In this document: positions 27,812-36,946 of the stretch, piece by piece
How the letters are laid out: the number at the start of each line of letters is the position of its first letter
Numbering within the stretch: the first letter of the stretch is position 1
NCBI GenBank assembly: GCA_031431475.1
Contig: JANPDL010000022.1
Span: forward strand, 70,281-134,280
DNA from: JADCCX01 sp031431475
Lineage (GTDB): Bacteria; Pseudomonadota; Alphaproteobacteria; Rhizobiales; Beijerinckiaceae
Direction of reading: 5' to 3'
DNA: 64,000 bases
Notes under the pieces: generated by a model
Told to the model about the DNA's origin: nothing
The model's input: the letters and a program-made list of their open reading frames with translations, nothing else
Database searches by the model: none
Position numbers and translations under genes: made by a program

Positions 27812-27844
27812 GATGGAATGGTTTTGTGCATTGCGCATTCCATC
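27812..27844 (+). promoter_or_regulatory. Dyad in the dnaN leader
   Basis: GATGGAATG and CATTCCATC form a perfect 9-bp inverted repeat with a 15-nt spacer, 28 nt before the dnaN start. A TTTTT run follows the stem after 8 nt, too distant for a standard terminator. It may be an attenuator or a protein-binding site controlling dnaN relative to dnaA. Confidence 0.45.
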
Positions 27845-27872
27845 CCCTGAGTTTTTGAGGCCAGAACACCCC

Positions 27873-28991
27873 ATGAAAGTCACTGTCGAGCAATCTGCGC
27901 TGCTGAAGTCGCTGGCCCATGTCCATCGCATCGTCGAGCGCCGCAACACGATTCCCATTCTGTCCAACGTGCTGTTGCGCGCCGCTGGCGGCAGCCTCCA
28001 GTTGAAAGCTACGGATCTCGACATCGAGGTGGTGGAGACATTGTCGGCGGAAGCCACGCTGGATGGCGCAATCACGGTTCCGGCCCACACGCTCTATGAT
28101 ATTGTGCGCAAATTGCCGGATGGGGCGCAGGTTGCCATCGAAACCGCGATTGATGCCGGGCAGATTGTCCTGCGTTCCGGTCGCTCGCGCTTCACATTGC
28201 AGGCGCTGCCCGAGCAGGACTTCCCGGATATGGCGGCGGGCGAGCTCTCCCACCGCTTTACGATCGCCGCGAAGGAAATGCAGCGCCTTATCGAAAAGAC
28301 GCAATTCGCAATTTCCACTGAGGAAACACGCTATTATCTCAATGGCATCTACATGCACACGGTCGATACGGACGCGGGGGTCATGCTGCGCGCGGTCGCC
28401 ACTGACGGGCACCGCCTTGCACGATCCGAACTGCCAGCACCCGCAGGCGCCGCCGGCATGCCAGGCGTGATTGTGCCACGCAAGACAGTGGCCGAGGCGC
28501 TGAAGCTCGTGTCGGAGCATGATGGCGAGATCTCGGTCGAGCTTTCGACCGCCAAGATACGCTTCGTTATCGGCAACGTGGTGCTGACCTCGAAGCTCAT
28601 TGATGGCACATTCCCTGATTACACCCGCGTTATCCCTGTCGGAAACGACAAGCGGCTGGTGGTGGAAAGGGCGGATTTCACCCGCTCCGTCGACCGTGTC
28701 TCAACGATTTCATCCGAGCGTGGTCGCGCTGTGAAACTGTCGCTCACGGATGGCAAGCTGACGCTTTCCGTCAACAATCCTGATGCCGGCAACGCCGTCG
28801 AGGAGATCGAGGTGGATTACGATTCCGGCCCGATCGATGTGGGTTTCAACGCCCGCTATCTTCTGGACATTGCCAACCAGCTTGAGGGTGATACCGCGCT
28901 GTTCAAGATGGCTGATCCGTCTTCCCCAACCCTAATTCTGGACCGTGAAGGCTCATCCACGCTCTATGTGCTGATGCCGATGCGCGTCTGA
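27873..28991 (+). CDS. dnaN: DNA polymerase III subunit beta (sliding clamp)
   Basis: Ring-shaped processivity clamp. The 372-residue protein begins MKVTVEQSALLKSLAHVHRIVERRNTIPILSNVL and ends LDREGSSTLYVLMPMRV, both highly typical; the region VDYDSGPIDVGFNARYLLDI also matches. An upstream in-frame start at 27762 would add 37 residues not seen in the family and would cross the dyad, so the ATG at 27873 is used. Followed 11 bp later by recF. Confidence 0.97.
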   Translation: MKVTVEQSALLKSLAHVHRIVERRNTIPILSNVLLRAAGGSLQLKATDLDIEVVETLSAEATLDGAITVPAHTLYDIVRKLPDGAQVAIETAIDAGQIVLRSGRSRFTLQALPEQDFPDMAAGELSHRFTIAAKEMQRLIEKTQFAISTEETRYYLNGIYMHTVDTDAGVMLRAVATDGHRLARSELPAPAGAAGMPGVIVPRKTVAEALKLVSEHDGEISVELSTAKIRFVIGNVVLTSKLIDGTFPDYTRVIPVGNDKRLVVERADFTRSVDRVSTISSERGRAVKLSLTDGKLTLSVNNPDAGNAVEEIEVDYDSGPIDVGFNARYLLDIANQLEGDTALFKMADPSSPTLILDREGSSTLYVLMPMRV

Positions 28992-29002
28992 CCGGGGAGA
29001 TC

Positions 29003-30118
29003 ATGACAGCCGTCCGGCGTCTGGTTCTCTCCGATTTTCGCAACTATCCGACGCTCGATCTTGCGGTTGATGTGCCGATGGTGGCGCTGGTCGGTGAAAA
29101 CGGCGTTGGCAAGACCAATATCCTCGAAGCCTTGTCGCTATTCTCACCCGGGCGCGGGTTGCGGCGGGCGGATTTTGGCGAAGTCATCCGACAGGGCGCG
29201 GCGCATGGCTTTGCAGCTTCCGCCGAGATCGGGGGGGCCTTGGGAAATGTGCAGCTTGGGTCTGGATATGAACCGGGTGCTGATGGTGGCCGCCGCTGCC
29301 GTATTGATCGTGAGCCCGTCAGTTCGGCCACGGCTTTTGCCGATCATTGCCGTATCATCTGGCTGACACCGGACAATGACGGGCTGTTTCGCGGTCCCGC
29401 CGGAGATCGCCGCCGGTTTCTGGACCGTCTCGTGCTGGCCGTGGACAGCAGCCATGGAACGCGGGTGAATGCGCTGGACAAGGCGCTACGTTCGCGCAAT
29501 CGCCTTCTCGAAGACGCCAAACCAGATGTGCAATGGCTCGACGCCGTAGAACGCGAGGTCGCCGAAACCGCCATTGCCGTGGCTGCCGCGCGCCGGGAGA
29601 CCGTGACCAGACTTCGTGGCGTGATCGACGCGGAGCATGATCCGGAATCGCCTTTCCCCTTTGCCATGCTGTCACTGGAGGGTGATCTCGAGCAAGTGCT
29701 GGACGATGCGACCGCGCTTGCCGCCGAGGACTGGTATCGCCAGACCTTGCGGGATAATCGCTGGCGCGATCAGGCGGCGGGACGCACCTTGATCGGACCC
29801 AACACCTCCGATCTGGTGGTGCGCCATGGCCCCAAGGACATGCCCGCCGAACGCTCCTCGACGGGCGAGCAGAAAGCCCTGTTGATCGGACTGATCCTCG
29901 CGCACGCACGTCTGGTGCAGCAGATGTCCGGCATGGCTCCTCTGGTTCTTCTTGACGAGGTGGCAGCACATCTCGATCCGCGCCGCCGGGAAGCGCTGTA
30001 TCAGCGGCTGGCAGGACTTGGTAGCCAGGTCTGGATGACGGGGACGGACCGGTCTCTTTTCGATACGATGCCGCTGGAATCCGTGCTCCTGACCGTGCAG
30101 AAGGGCCAAGTTGGATAA
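29003..30118 (+). CDS. recF: DNA replication/repair protein RecF
   Basis: SMC-like ATPase loading RecA at gaps with RecO and RecR. Walker A VGENGVGKTNILEALSLFSPGRGLR (residues 30-54), the RecF signature DRRRFLDRLVLAVD, and the ABC-type signature plus Walker B in STGEQKALLIGLILAHARL and LVLLDEVAAHLDPRRR. 371 residues, normal. Third gene of dnaA-dnaN-recF; gyrB, the usual next gene, is replaced here by a type I secretion ATPase. Confidence 0.95.
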   Translation: MTAVRRLVLSDFRNYPTLDLAVDVPMVALVGENGVGKTNILEALSLFSPGRGLRRADFGEVIRQGAAHGFAASAEIGGALGNVQLGSGYEPGADGGRRCRIDREPVSSATAFADHCRIIWLTPDNDGLFRGPAGDRRRFLDRLVLAVDSSHGTRVNALDKALRSRNRLLEDAKPDVQWLDAVEREVAETAIAVAAARRETVTRLRGVIDAEHDPESPFPFAMLSLEGDLEQVLDDATALAAEDWYRQTLRDNRWRDQAAGRTLIGPNTSDLVVRHGPKDMPAERSSTGEQKALLIGLILAHARLVQQMSGMAPLVLLDEVAAHLDPRRREALYQRLAGLGSQVWMTGTDRSLFDTMPLESVLLTVQKGQVG

Positions 30119-30276
30119 GACCGTGCTGGTCAAGCGGGTTGGGATCAAGGCTTAATGGAAATTTGACTCCAGTTGTGCCACTGTGCCGCAACAATAGGGG
30201 CGCGGTGCACAATCGCCGGACTTTATTCCAGAACAGAATTCTTTTTTCGGGCCTTGAGGCCCATTCGGGGCGACCC

Positions 30277-32115
30277 ATGACAAGACCCGGCCAGCAAAAG
30301 CGTTTGGCTTCCGAGCAATTGAAGACGTTGCGCCCGTCATTCCTCGGCATTGGTGCATTCTCGGGCTGCATCAACCTCTTGATGCTCACCGGTTCCATCT
30401 ACATGCTGCAGGTCTATGACCGCGTCCTGACCAGCCGCAGCGTTCCCACGCTGATCGGTATTTCGCTGATCGTGCTGGTGGCTTTCGTATTGCAGGGTTT
30501 TCTCGATACGATCCGCACGCGCATGCTGGCGCGGACTGGCGCTCAGTTCGACGAGGCGCTTTCTCCAACCATCTTCGACATGATGCGCAAGCTGCCGCTC
30601 AAGGGCGCGCGCAGCGATCAGTCCATGCAAGGCGTTCGTGATCTGGACACAGTTCGCAGTTTTCTGGGTGGCATGGGTCCGACAGCGTTCTTCGACATGC
30701 CTTTCATGCCGATTTTTTTCATCGGCTGCTTCCTGCTGCATCCTTATCTGGGTTTGCTGGCCCTTATCGGCGGCGTTGTCATCATCGGCCTGACTTTGTG
30801 GACCGAACACTTGACCAAGAAGGGCACGCTGGCGCTGACCTCAGCCGGGGCCGAGCGCATGATGCTGGCGGAAGCCAGCCGCCGCAACGCGGAAGCTCTT
30901 CAGGCCATGGGCATGGGAGGCGTGTTCCGCGAGCGTTGGCGCAAGGTGAATGACCGTTTCGTCAGCACGCAGCTTTCGGTCTCCGACGCCAGCAACAGCA
31001 TCGGTTCCGCCGCAAAAATCTTCCGCATGGCGTTCCAGTCCGCGGTGCTGGGTTTTGGTGCCTGGCTCGTGATCCAGCAGCAGATGACGCCGGGTGCGAT
31101 GATTGCGGCCTCGATCCTGACCTCACGGGCACTGGCCCCGATCGAGACGGCAGTTGCGCACTGGAAGGGTTTCGTGGCGTCCCGCCAGTCCATCGGGCGG
31201 CTTAACGATCTGCTGGCCCATGCTGCTGCCGAGCCGGAACGCACTGTATTGCCCGCACCGCATATCCAGTTCACGGCGGATGATGTGGCCGTCGGCATTC
31301 CCGGTCGCCAGACACCCATCGTGGTCGGTGCCAGTCTTGTGCTGAAGGCCGGCGAAGGACTCCTGCTCATCGGCCCGAGCGGCAGCGGCAAATCCACACT
31401 GGTGCGTACATTGGCCGGTGTCTGGCCACTGATGCGGGGCAGCGTGCGTCTTGATGGCGCGGCGCTGGACCAATGGGATCCCGAACAGCTGGGCAGCCAT
31501 GTCGGCTACATGCCGCAGGATGTGGAGCTGTTCGAGGGAACAATTGCCGAAAATATCGCGCGTTTCAATCCGGATGTGAAGGACGAGGAGATCGTGGCCG
31601 CTGCGCAAGCCGCCGGGGCGCATGACATGATCCTCAAATTTACTGGCGGCTATGACACAAAGCTCGGTGAATCCGGCATGACGCTCTCAGGCGGGCAGCG
31701 CCAGCGCGTCGGTCTGGCCCGCGCCATGTTCCGCGATCCGTTCCTGCTGATCCTGGACGAACCGAATTCCAACCTCGATGCCGATGGTGAAACAGCGCTT
31801 GTGCATGCGGTTTCCGCCATTCGCGAGCGCGGTGGTGTCGTGATCATCGTGTCGCACAAGACAAGTCTGCTCAATGTGATGGATTATGTCGGTCGTGTGC
31901 ATGAAGGCCGGTTGCAGGTCGTGACGCGCGACGAATATCGCCAGAACATGGTGAAGGCCGCACAGGCGGCCCAGCCTCCGATGGCACAGTCTCCTTCGGC
32001 ACCGCATCCCTTTGGTGCCGCGCCATCAAAACGCGACAATCTGCAACAACCACTCGCGCTTCTGCGTGCCGGGGCAACCCCCGGCGGGCAGACCGCTGCG
32101 GGCAAGGACAGCTGA
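30277..32115 (+). CDS. Type I secretion system permease/ATPase (PrtD/PrsD-like)
   Basis: Inner-membrane ABC exporter of a type I secretion system, 612 residues. Transmembrane segments appear at IGAFSGCINLLMLTGSIYML, LIGISLIVLVAFVL and FFDMPFMPIFFIGCFLLH; the ATPase has [18 protein letters not shown], signature [16 protein letters not shown] and LILDEPNSNLD. No N-terminal C39 peptidase, as in PrtD. The C-terminal tail past the ATPase is long, Ala/Gln/Pro-rich and likely disordered. The ATG at 30277 is chosen over an open upstream extension. Paired with the HlyD-type gene 2 bp downstream. No RTX substrate or TolC gene is nearby. Confidence 0.92.
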   Translation: MTRPGQQKRLASEQLKTLRPSFLGIGAFSGCINLLMLTGSIYMLQVYDRVLTSRSVPTLIGISLIVLVAFVLQGFLDTIRTRMLARTGAQFDEALSPTIFDMMRKLPLKGARSDQSMQGVRDLDTVRSFLGGMGPTAFFDMPFMPIFFIGCFLLHPYLGLLALIGGVVIIGLTLWTEHLTKKGTLALTSAGAERMMLAEASRRNAEALQAMGMGGVFRERWRKVNDRFVSTQLSVSDASNSIGSAAKIFRMAFQSAVLGFGAWLVIQQQMTPGAMIAASILTSRALAPIETAVAHWKGFVASRQSIGRLNDLLAHAAAEPERTVLPAPHIQFTADDVAVGIPGRQTPIVVGASLVLKAGEGLLLIGPSGSGKSTLVRTLAGVWPLMRGSVRLDGAALDQWDPEQLGSHVGYMPQDVELFEGTIAENIARFNPDVKDEEIVAAAQAAGAHDMILKFTGGYDTKLGESGMTLSGGQRQRVGLARAMFRDPFLLILDEPNSNLDADGETALVHAVSAIRERGGVVIIVSHKTSLLNVMDYVGRVHEGRLQVVTRDEYRQNMVKAAQAAQPPMAQSPSAPHPFGAAPSKRDNLQQPLALLRAGATPGGQTAAGKDS

Positions 32116-32117
32116 TC

Positions 32118-33428
32118 ATGCACCCTGACAAGAAGCCTTCGGCTTATTCCGCCTCCATGCGGCGGGCCTTTCTGGCAGGCGTCTCGGCGCTCGGGCTTTT
32201 CGGTGGCACGATTGGTCTGTGGGCCGCAGTGTCTCCCCTGTCCGGCGCTGTGGTCGCGCCCGGCCAGTTCGTGGTCGATACCAACATCAAGAAGATCCAG
32301 CACCAGACCGGAGGTATCGTCGCGGTGCTGCCGGTTCGTGAGGGACAGCGCGTCAAGGCGGGCGATCTTGTGCTGCAGCTCGACGAGACGCTGACGCGCG
32401 CCAACCTGCAGGTCATCGTCAAGCAGCTCGACGAGATCATGGCCCGCCAGTCCAGGCTGGAAGCCGAACGCAATGGCGGCGATATGGTACTGGCTCCCGA
32501 GCTTCAGGCCCGCATGAGCGTACCCGATGTGGCGAAATCGGTTGCCGATGAAGCCCGCCTGCTCGAAACCCGCCGCTCGCAACGCGATGGCCAAAAACAG
32601 CAGCTGGGCAAGCGGGTCGAGCAGCTGGGCGAGGAAATCTCGGGAATTCAGGCCCAGGTTATCTCCCGCGACGAGCAGATACGGCTTCTCAAGCTGGAGC
32701 TTGGCGGCCTGCGTGACCTCTTCAAGAGCAATCTCGTCCCGATGACCCGCATCATGCCGGTGGAGCGCGAAGCCGCCAATATGCTGGGCCAGAAGGGGCA
32801 ACTGGTCGCGCAGAGGGCGCAAACCGAAGGCAAGATTTCTGAAATCCGCGTCCAGCTGTTGCAACTCGACATCGATATGCAGACCGAAACAGGCAAGGAA
32901 TTGCGTGAGTTGCAGGCCAAGAGCGCCGAGCTGCAAGAGCGGCGCGTGGCTGCCGAGGACCAATTGAAGCGCGTCGATATCCGCTCGCCTATCGACGGCT
33001 ATGTGCACCAGCTCAACGTGCATACCATCGGCGGTGTGATTTCGCCCGCCGAGCCCGCCATGCTCATCGTGCCATTCAATGATGAACTGCAGATCGAGGC
33101 GCGGGTAGCGCCCACCGATATCGACCAGCTTTTTGTCGGACAGAAGGGTGTTGTGAAAGTGCAGGCGGGCAACCAGCGGGCTACGCCGGAGATCGCCGGC
33201 ACCGTCTCGCGCATCGCTGCCGATGTCACCCGCGAGCAGCAGACCGGGCAGGTCTATTATCTCATCCGCCTGTCGCTTCCTGCGGAGGAGGTGGCGAAGC
33301 TGGGTGATCTCAAGATCATGTCCGGCATGCAGACGGAAACCTATATCCAGACCTCGGAGCGCACACCATTCCAGTACATCATCAAGCCGCTGAAAGATCA
33401 GTTCAACCGCGCCTTCCGCGAGCGGTGA
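32118..33428 (+). CDS. HlyD family type I secretion periplasmic adaptor
   Basis: Membrane-fusion protein linking the ABC exporter to an outer-membrane TolC-like channel, 436 residues. One N-terminal membrane span (AFLAGVSALGLFGGTIGLWAAVSPL), the lipoyl half-motifs VVDTNIKKIQHQTGGIVAVLPVREGQ and IRSPIDGYVHQLNVHTIGG, a long coiled-coil hairpin between them (about residues 105-270), and the C-terminal beta domain GMQTETYIQTSERTPFQYIIKPL that is diagnostic of PrtE/HlyD. Transcribed with the preceding ATPase; ccmC starts 65 bp after its stop. Confidence 0.93.
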   Translation: MHPDKKPSAYSASMRRAFLAGVSALGLFGGTIGLWAAVSPLSGAVVAPGQFVVDTNIKKIQHQTGGIVAVLPVREGQRVKAGDLVLQLDETLTRANLQVIVKQLDEIMARQSRLEAERNGGDMVLAPELQARMSVPDVAKSVADEARLLETRRSQRDGQKQQLGKRVEQLGEEISGIQAQVISRDEQIRLLKLELGGLRDLFKSNLVPMTRIMPVEREAANMLGQKGQLVAQRAQTEGKISEIRVQLLQLDIDMQTETGKELRELQAKSAELQERRVAAEDQLKRVDIRSPIDGYVHQLNVHTIGGVISPAEPAMLIVPFNDELQIEARVAPTDIDQLFVGQKGVVKVQAGNQRATPEIAGTVSRIAADVTREQQTGQVYYLIRLSLPAEEVAKLGDLKIMSGMQTETYIQTSERTPFQYIIKPLKDQFNRAFRER

Positions 33429-33492
33429 TCGCAGAACGGTGATTTCGCGCCGCATTGCAAGTTCCGGCCTGACGCCCTAATTCAGTCGTGAC

Positions 33493-34230
33493 ATGACCGA
33501 TGCCCTCTACAGCCTCGCCAACCCGCAGCGCTTCAGCCGCTGGGCTGACCGCCTGCTGCCCTGGTTGGCGGCGGCCACCGTCATCGCTCTCCTGATCGGC
33601 CAGTACGGCGCGTGGTTCGTAGCCCCGCCGGATTACCAACAGGGCGAGACGATCCGCATCAAATACGTGCATGTGCCTGCGGCGTGGATGGCGATGTTCG
33701 CCTGGATCATGATGTCGGCTTCCGCGCTGGGTACGCTGATTTTCCGTCATCCTTTGGCCGATGTGGCGCAGAAGGCAGCCGCTCCCATCGGAGCAGCGTT
33801 CTGCACCGTGTGCCTGATCACCGGATCGCTCTGGGGCAAGCCGATGTGGGGGACGTGGTGGGTCTGGGATGCGCGCCTTACATCGATGCTGGTGCTGCTG
33901 CTGATGTATTTCGGCGTGATGGCCCTGTGGCGCGCCATCGATGATCAGGGACAGGCTGCGAAGGCCGTATCCATCGTCACGCTGGTGGGGGCCATCAATA
34001 TCCCGATCATCAAGTTTTCGGTCGAATGGTGGAACACGCTGCACCAGCCGGCCTCGGTTCTGCGTCTGGACGGCCCGACGATTCATTCTTCCATGCTTTG
34101 GCCGCTGCTGGTGATGGGACTGGCGGCTGCGCTGTTGTTCACGACACTGATGGTCCTGCGCATGAGGACAGAGCTGATGGAGCGGCGGCTGCGGCGGCTG
34201 GCCATGAATGCAGCGCGGGAGAGCATCTAG
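33493..34230 (+). CDS. ccmC: Heme exporter protein CcmC
   Basis: Integral membrane heme-handling protein of cytochrome c maturation system I; passes heme to CcmE. The tryptophan-rich heme motif reads WGTWWVWDARLTSML, and the conserved His residues in VHVPAAWMAMFAW and in LDGPTIHSSM are present. Six membrane spans in 245 residues. It opens a ccmC-ccmD-ccmG run; ccmA and ccmB, normally directly upstream, are not here. Its stop overlaps the ccmD GTG start by one base (TAGTG). Confidence 0.95.
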   Translation: MTDALYSLANPQRFSRWADRLLPWLAAATVIALLIGQYGAWFVAPPDYQQGETIRIKYVHVPAAWMAMFAWIMMSASALGTLIFRHPLADVAQKAAAPIGAAFCTVCLITGSLWGKPMWGTWWVWDARLTSMLVLLLMYFGVMALWRAIDDQGQAAKAVSIVTLVGAINIPIIKFSVEWWNTLHQPASVLRLDGPTIHSSMLWPLLVMGLAAALLFTTLMVLRMRTELMERRLRRLAMNAARESI

Positions 34231-34391
34231 TGCAACAACTGCTAGACCAGTTAGGCAAGAACAGCGGCTTCATCCTCACGAGCTACGGGGTGACGATCCT
34301 GATCATCGGCGGGTTCGTCTGGCATTGCATACAGCGTTACGCTGACGCAAAGCGGCGGTTTACCGAAAAGCTGGGCCCTGACAATGGCTGA
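34230..34391 (+). CDS. ccmD: Heme exporter protein CcmD
   Basis: Small 53-residue single-span membrane protein that helps release holo-CcmE from the CcmABC complex. Starts with GTG overlapping the ccmC stop by 1 bp and ends inside the ccmG start (8-bp overlap). The sequence FILTSYGVTILIIGGFVW is the membrane span, with the conserved Tyr, followed by a basic, Arg/Lys-rich tail (YADAKRRFTEK) typical of CcmD. Assigned by size, topology and position between ccmC and ccmG. Confidence 0.9.
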   Translation: MQQLLDQLGKNSGFILTSYGVTILIIGGFVWHCIQRYADAKRRFTEKLGPDNG

Positions 34392-34944
34392 GGCCGCACC
34401 TGCGCCGCGCAGGTCTTTTCTTGTCATGCTGCCGCTCCTCATTTTTGGTTGCATGGCGGCATTATTCCTTACCGGTCTCTTTGGCGGCAGCGGTAACCGC
34501 CTGCCCTCGACCATGATCGGTCGTACCGCACCGGATGTTGCGTTACCTGCATTGGAAGGCGCTGCTGTTTCAGGCTTCGGCAAGGCTGATCTCGCTTCTG
34601 GTCGCGTCACGCTCGTGAATGTTTTCGCGTCATGGTGCGCGCCTTGCCACGCCGAGCATCCTTTGCTGATGGAACTGGCGAAGGACAACCGGTTCCGTAT
34701 TGTTGGTATCAACCAGAAAGATACGCCCGAAAACGCCCGCCGCTTTCTGGGCGCTAAGGGCAATCCCTATGCCGCTGTCGGTGTCGACCCCAATGGCCGG
34801 GCCTCCATCGAATGGGGTGTGTACGGCGTGCCGGAGACGTTCGTGGTGAAGGGCGATGGCATCATCGCGCACAAGCTGGTTGGACCGCTGACCGAGGCCA
34901 ATCTCGCGGGGTTCAAGGCCGAGATCGATAAGGCGCTGAGATAG
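34384..34944 (+). CDS. ccmG: Thiol:disulfide interchange protein CcmG/DsbE
   Basis: Periplasmic membrane-anchored thioredoxin that reduces apocytochrome c cysteines before heme attachment. N-terminal anchor LVMLPLLIFGCMAALFLTGLF, then a thioredoxin domain with active site ASWCAPCHAEHP and the family-specific segment EWGVYGVPETFVV containing cis-Pro. 186 residues, typical. Translationally coupled to ccmD. Last gene of the ccm run; a small membrane-protein gene follows after 4 bp. Confidence 0.94.
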   Translation: MAEAAPAPRRSFLVMLPLLIFGCMAALFLTGLFGGSGNRLPSTMIGRTAPDVALPALEGAAVSGFGKADLASGRVTLVNVFASWCAPCHAEHPLLMELAKDNRFRIVGINQKDTPENARRFLGAKGNPYAAVGVDPNGRASIEWGVYGVPETFVVKGDGIIAHKLVGPLTEANLAGFKAEIDKALR

Positions 34945-34948
34945 ATCC

Positions 34949-35476
34949 ATGACCGGGCAGGAGCGCTTTCGCTGGTCCGTCTGGCCTATCTGCGTGGGCT
35001 GGTTACTGGCGTTCTGGCTGGCCTGGCACGGGGCGAGCGATCTCTCGCTCCTGTTGAAGGGCAAGATGATTTTCCGGGGGTTTGTCTTCGGCTTTCTGGA
35101 AAACCTGCCGGTTACGGCTCATATCGGCCTCGCCATCGCACAGATCGCCTTGCTGGCGCTGGCCTTGCCATCCCTCATCGGCTTCATCACGCGCCGCACC
35201 TTGCTGGCCATCGGCGATACCGGCCTCTCCTTCGACCGCTGGATCGGCTGGCGGCGCATCGAATGGGCGGACATTGTGAGGCTTGAGTTTTCCTTCGGCG
35301 ATGCGGTGTTTTCCTTGCGCGAGAACGGCAAACTCACATCGCTGCGCTTCCGGCCCTGGACGATTGGTCTGGACTCGGAGGGATTCCTGGCCCTTGTCGA
35401 GCGACACCAGCCACGCCTGACACCGGATGAGGACGAAGGTCAGCCCTGGGGGCGTTCGTCTTCGTTCAATGCGTAG
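34949..35476 (+). CDS. Hypothetical membrane protein, two spans plus PH-like tail
   Basis: 175 residues, not recognised as a named family. Two hydrophobic segments (ICVGWLLAFWLAWHG and LAIAQIALLALALPSLIGFI) are followed by a soluble part beginning LAIGDTGLSFDRWIGWRRIEWADIVRLEFSFGD, which resembles the bacterial PH-domain style in which a membrane anchor precedes a beta sandwich. It follows ccmG by 4 bp and is probably in the same transcript, but a role in cytochrome maturation is only suggested by position. The last 37 bp overlap the convergent yciB gene. Confidence 0.7.
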   Translation: MTGQERFRWSVWPICVGWLLAFWLAWHGASDLSLLLKGKMIFRGFVFGFLENLPVTAHIGLAIAQIALLALALPSLIGFITRRTLLAIGDTGLSFDRWIGWRRIEWADIVRLEFSFGDAVFSLRENGKLTSLRFRPWTIGLDSEGFLALVERHQPRLTPDEDEGQPWGRSSSFNA

Positions 35477-36105
35477 CGCTGCAAGATACCGACCTGGGAC
35501 ATGGCGAAGACGATGGTCAGCGGCATCACACCCCAGACCTTGAAGGCCACCCAGAAATCGGTCGAGAACATGCGCCAGACGATCTCGTTGATCACCGCTA
35601 GCACGAAGAAGAACACGCCCCAGCGGAAGGTCAGTTTCTTCCATCCCTCCTGCGTCAGGCTGAACACGCTGTCCAGCACATAAGGCAGCAGCGGACGGCC
35701 CATGGCGAGGCCACCCAGCAGCACCGCACCAAACAGCGAATTCACAATGGTCGGCTTCAGCTTGATGAAGATATCATCGTGCAGCCACAAGGTCAGCCCG
35801 CCGAAGACCAGCACCACCGCCCCTGAAACCAGCGGCATGATCGGCAGCTTCTTCAGCAAAACCATGGTCAGCACCAGCGAGATCAGCATAGCGATCATGA
35901 AGGCGGCGGTGGCTACGAAGATGCCGCTCTGCGGGCCGTCGATCAGCGTTGCAGGCAGGAACGTCCGCAGCAGGGGGCGGAACAGGTCCGGCTTGTTGTT
36001 GGACAGGAAGAACACCATCAGCGGCCCCATCTCGAGCGCGAGCTTGAGCAGCGCGTTCTCGGGGGGCTTGGGTGTATCAGAAACAGGGGGAAGGTGCAGG
36101 CTCAT
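35440..36105 (-). CDS. yciB: Inner-membrane septation protein A (YciB)
   Basis: Polytopic membrane protein needed for normal septation and envelope maintenance. Five or six spans; conserved features include LALEMGPLMVFFLSNN, TMVLLKKLPIMPLVSGAVVLVFGGLTLWLHDD, FIKLKPTIVNSLFGAVLLGG and the end motif WVAFKVWGVMPLTIVFAMSQ. The ATG at 36105 is used rather than the open 21-codon extension. About 221 residues, including a short polar C-terminus that overlaps the neighbouring convergent gene by 37 bp. Near-ccm location is usual in rhizobia. Confidence 0.92.
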   Translation of the reverse strand: MSLHLPPVSDTPKPPENALLKLALEMGPLMVFFLSNNKPDLFRPLLRTFLPATLIDGPQSGIFVATAAFMIAMLISLVLTMVLLKKLPIMPLVSGAVVLVFGGLTLWLHDDIFIKLKPTIVNSLFGAVLLGGLAMGRPLLPYVLDSVFSLTQEGWKKLTFRWGVFFFVLAVINEIVWRMFSTDFWVAFKVWGVMPLTIVFAMSQVGILQRYALNEDERPQG

Positions 36106-36136
36106 GGCTGATCGATATAGCGCTGATTGCGGTGAA

Positions 36137-36946
36137 TCATAGCCGTTTGATGGATGTAACCGGACCAAAACTCTTTTCTAGAATCCTGGCGGCCGCCTCC
36201 CGCAGCGGTTCGCTCATCACCATCATGTGATGTCCGTTGGCATGCAGCAGGGTCTGGGCATCGCGCATCACGCTGCAATGGCCCTTCCAGAATACGGCAT
36301 CGCCGCGCCTCAGACCGGAGAGTTCCGGCGTCACCGGCAGGGTTTGCGGAAAGAACCTTTCCAGCATGTCGCTGTCACGCGGTGCCGCGATTCCTGCCTC
36401 GTGCAGGGCGGTTTGCAGCAGGCCCGAGCAATCGAGTCCAACGCTGGTGCGCCCACCCCAGAGGTAAGGCGTACCCATATAGGTCTCTGCAACGCTGACA
36501 AAATCGACTGCAGGATTTGTCACTGGCATAATGTGCGCGGCATAGACATACCCGCCCCGGTCGAGCACGGCGAAATCCTTCTCGAAGCGTGTCACCGAGA
36601 GTTGCGCGCCCTGCGGGGCCAGAACCGGATCAGGCACCTTGATGCTAGGACCTGAATAGACATAGCTGCGCAGCACACTGACGCGGTGCGTCGCCGGAGC
36701 CCCCGCGGGCTCAAGGCTGACCGAGGGAAGCCAGCCCACATAGCCGTCGCGCGTGGCTTGCACGTAGCTCCAGCCCTCCATCTCGTCGAAGAGGGTGACT
36801 GCTTCCCCGAAGATCACTTCGGTATCGATGCCCGCATCCGTGCCAGGTCGTGGCCGCAGCGCCGTTATGCCAGAGGCCAGCCGCATGGGTTTGCCTCTGG
36901 TTCCGGCGGGGACTTCAGGCGTCAGGCGGGTGTCCGGGGCGCTCAC
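36137..36946 (-). CDS. C40 family peptidase (NlpC/P60) with SH3-like domains
   Basis: Peptidoglycan gamma-D-Glu-diamino-acid endopeptidase-like protein, 269 residues. Two SH3-like regions (about residues 22-140, with WSYVQATRDGYVGWLP) precede an NlpC/P60 domain: GTPYLWGGRTSVGLDCSGL carries the catalytic Cys and KGHCSVMRDAQTLLHA the catalytic His. No signal peptide is evident, so it may act on recycled muropeptides in the cytoplasm. The start is GTG overlapping the stop of the upstream MarR-like gene (GTGA), giving coupled translation. Confidence 0.88.
   Translation of the reverse strand: MSAPDTRLTPEVPAGTRGKPMRLASGITALRPRPGTDAGIDTEVIFGEAVTLFDEMEGWSYVQATRDGYVGWLPSVSLEPAGAPATHRVSVLRSYVYSGPSIKVPDPVLAPQGAQLSVTRFEKDFAVLDRGGYVYAAHIMPVTNPAVDFVSVAETYMGTPYLWGGRTSVGLDCSGLLQTALHEAGIAAPRDSDMLERFFPQTLPVTPELSGLRRGDAVFWKGHCSVMRDAQTLLHANGHHMMVMSEPLREAAARILEKSFGPVTSIKRL

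Noticed and set aside
30277..33428. RTX toxin locus
   Set aside because: No GGxGxDxxx repeats or TolC-like channel are encoded in the window, so the exporter is left without a substrate.
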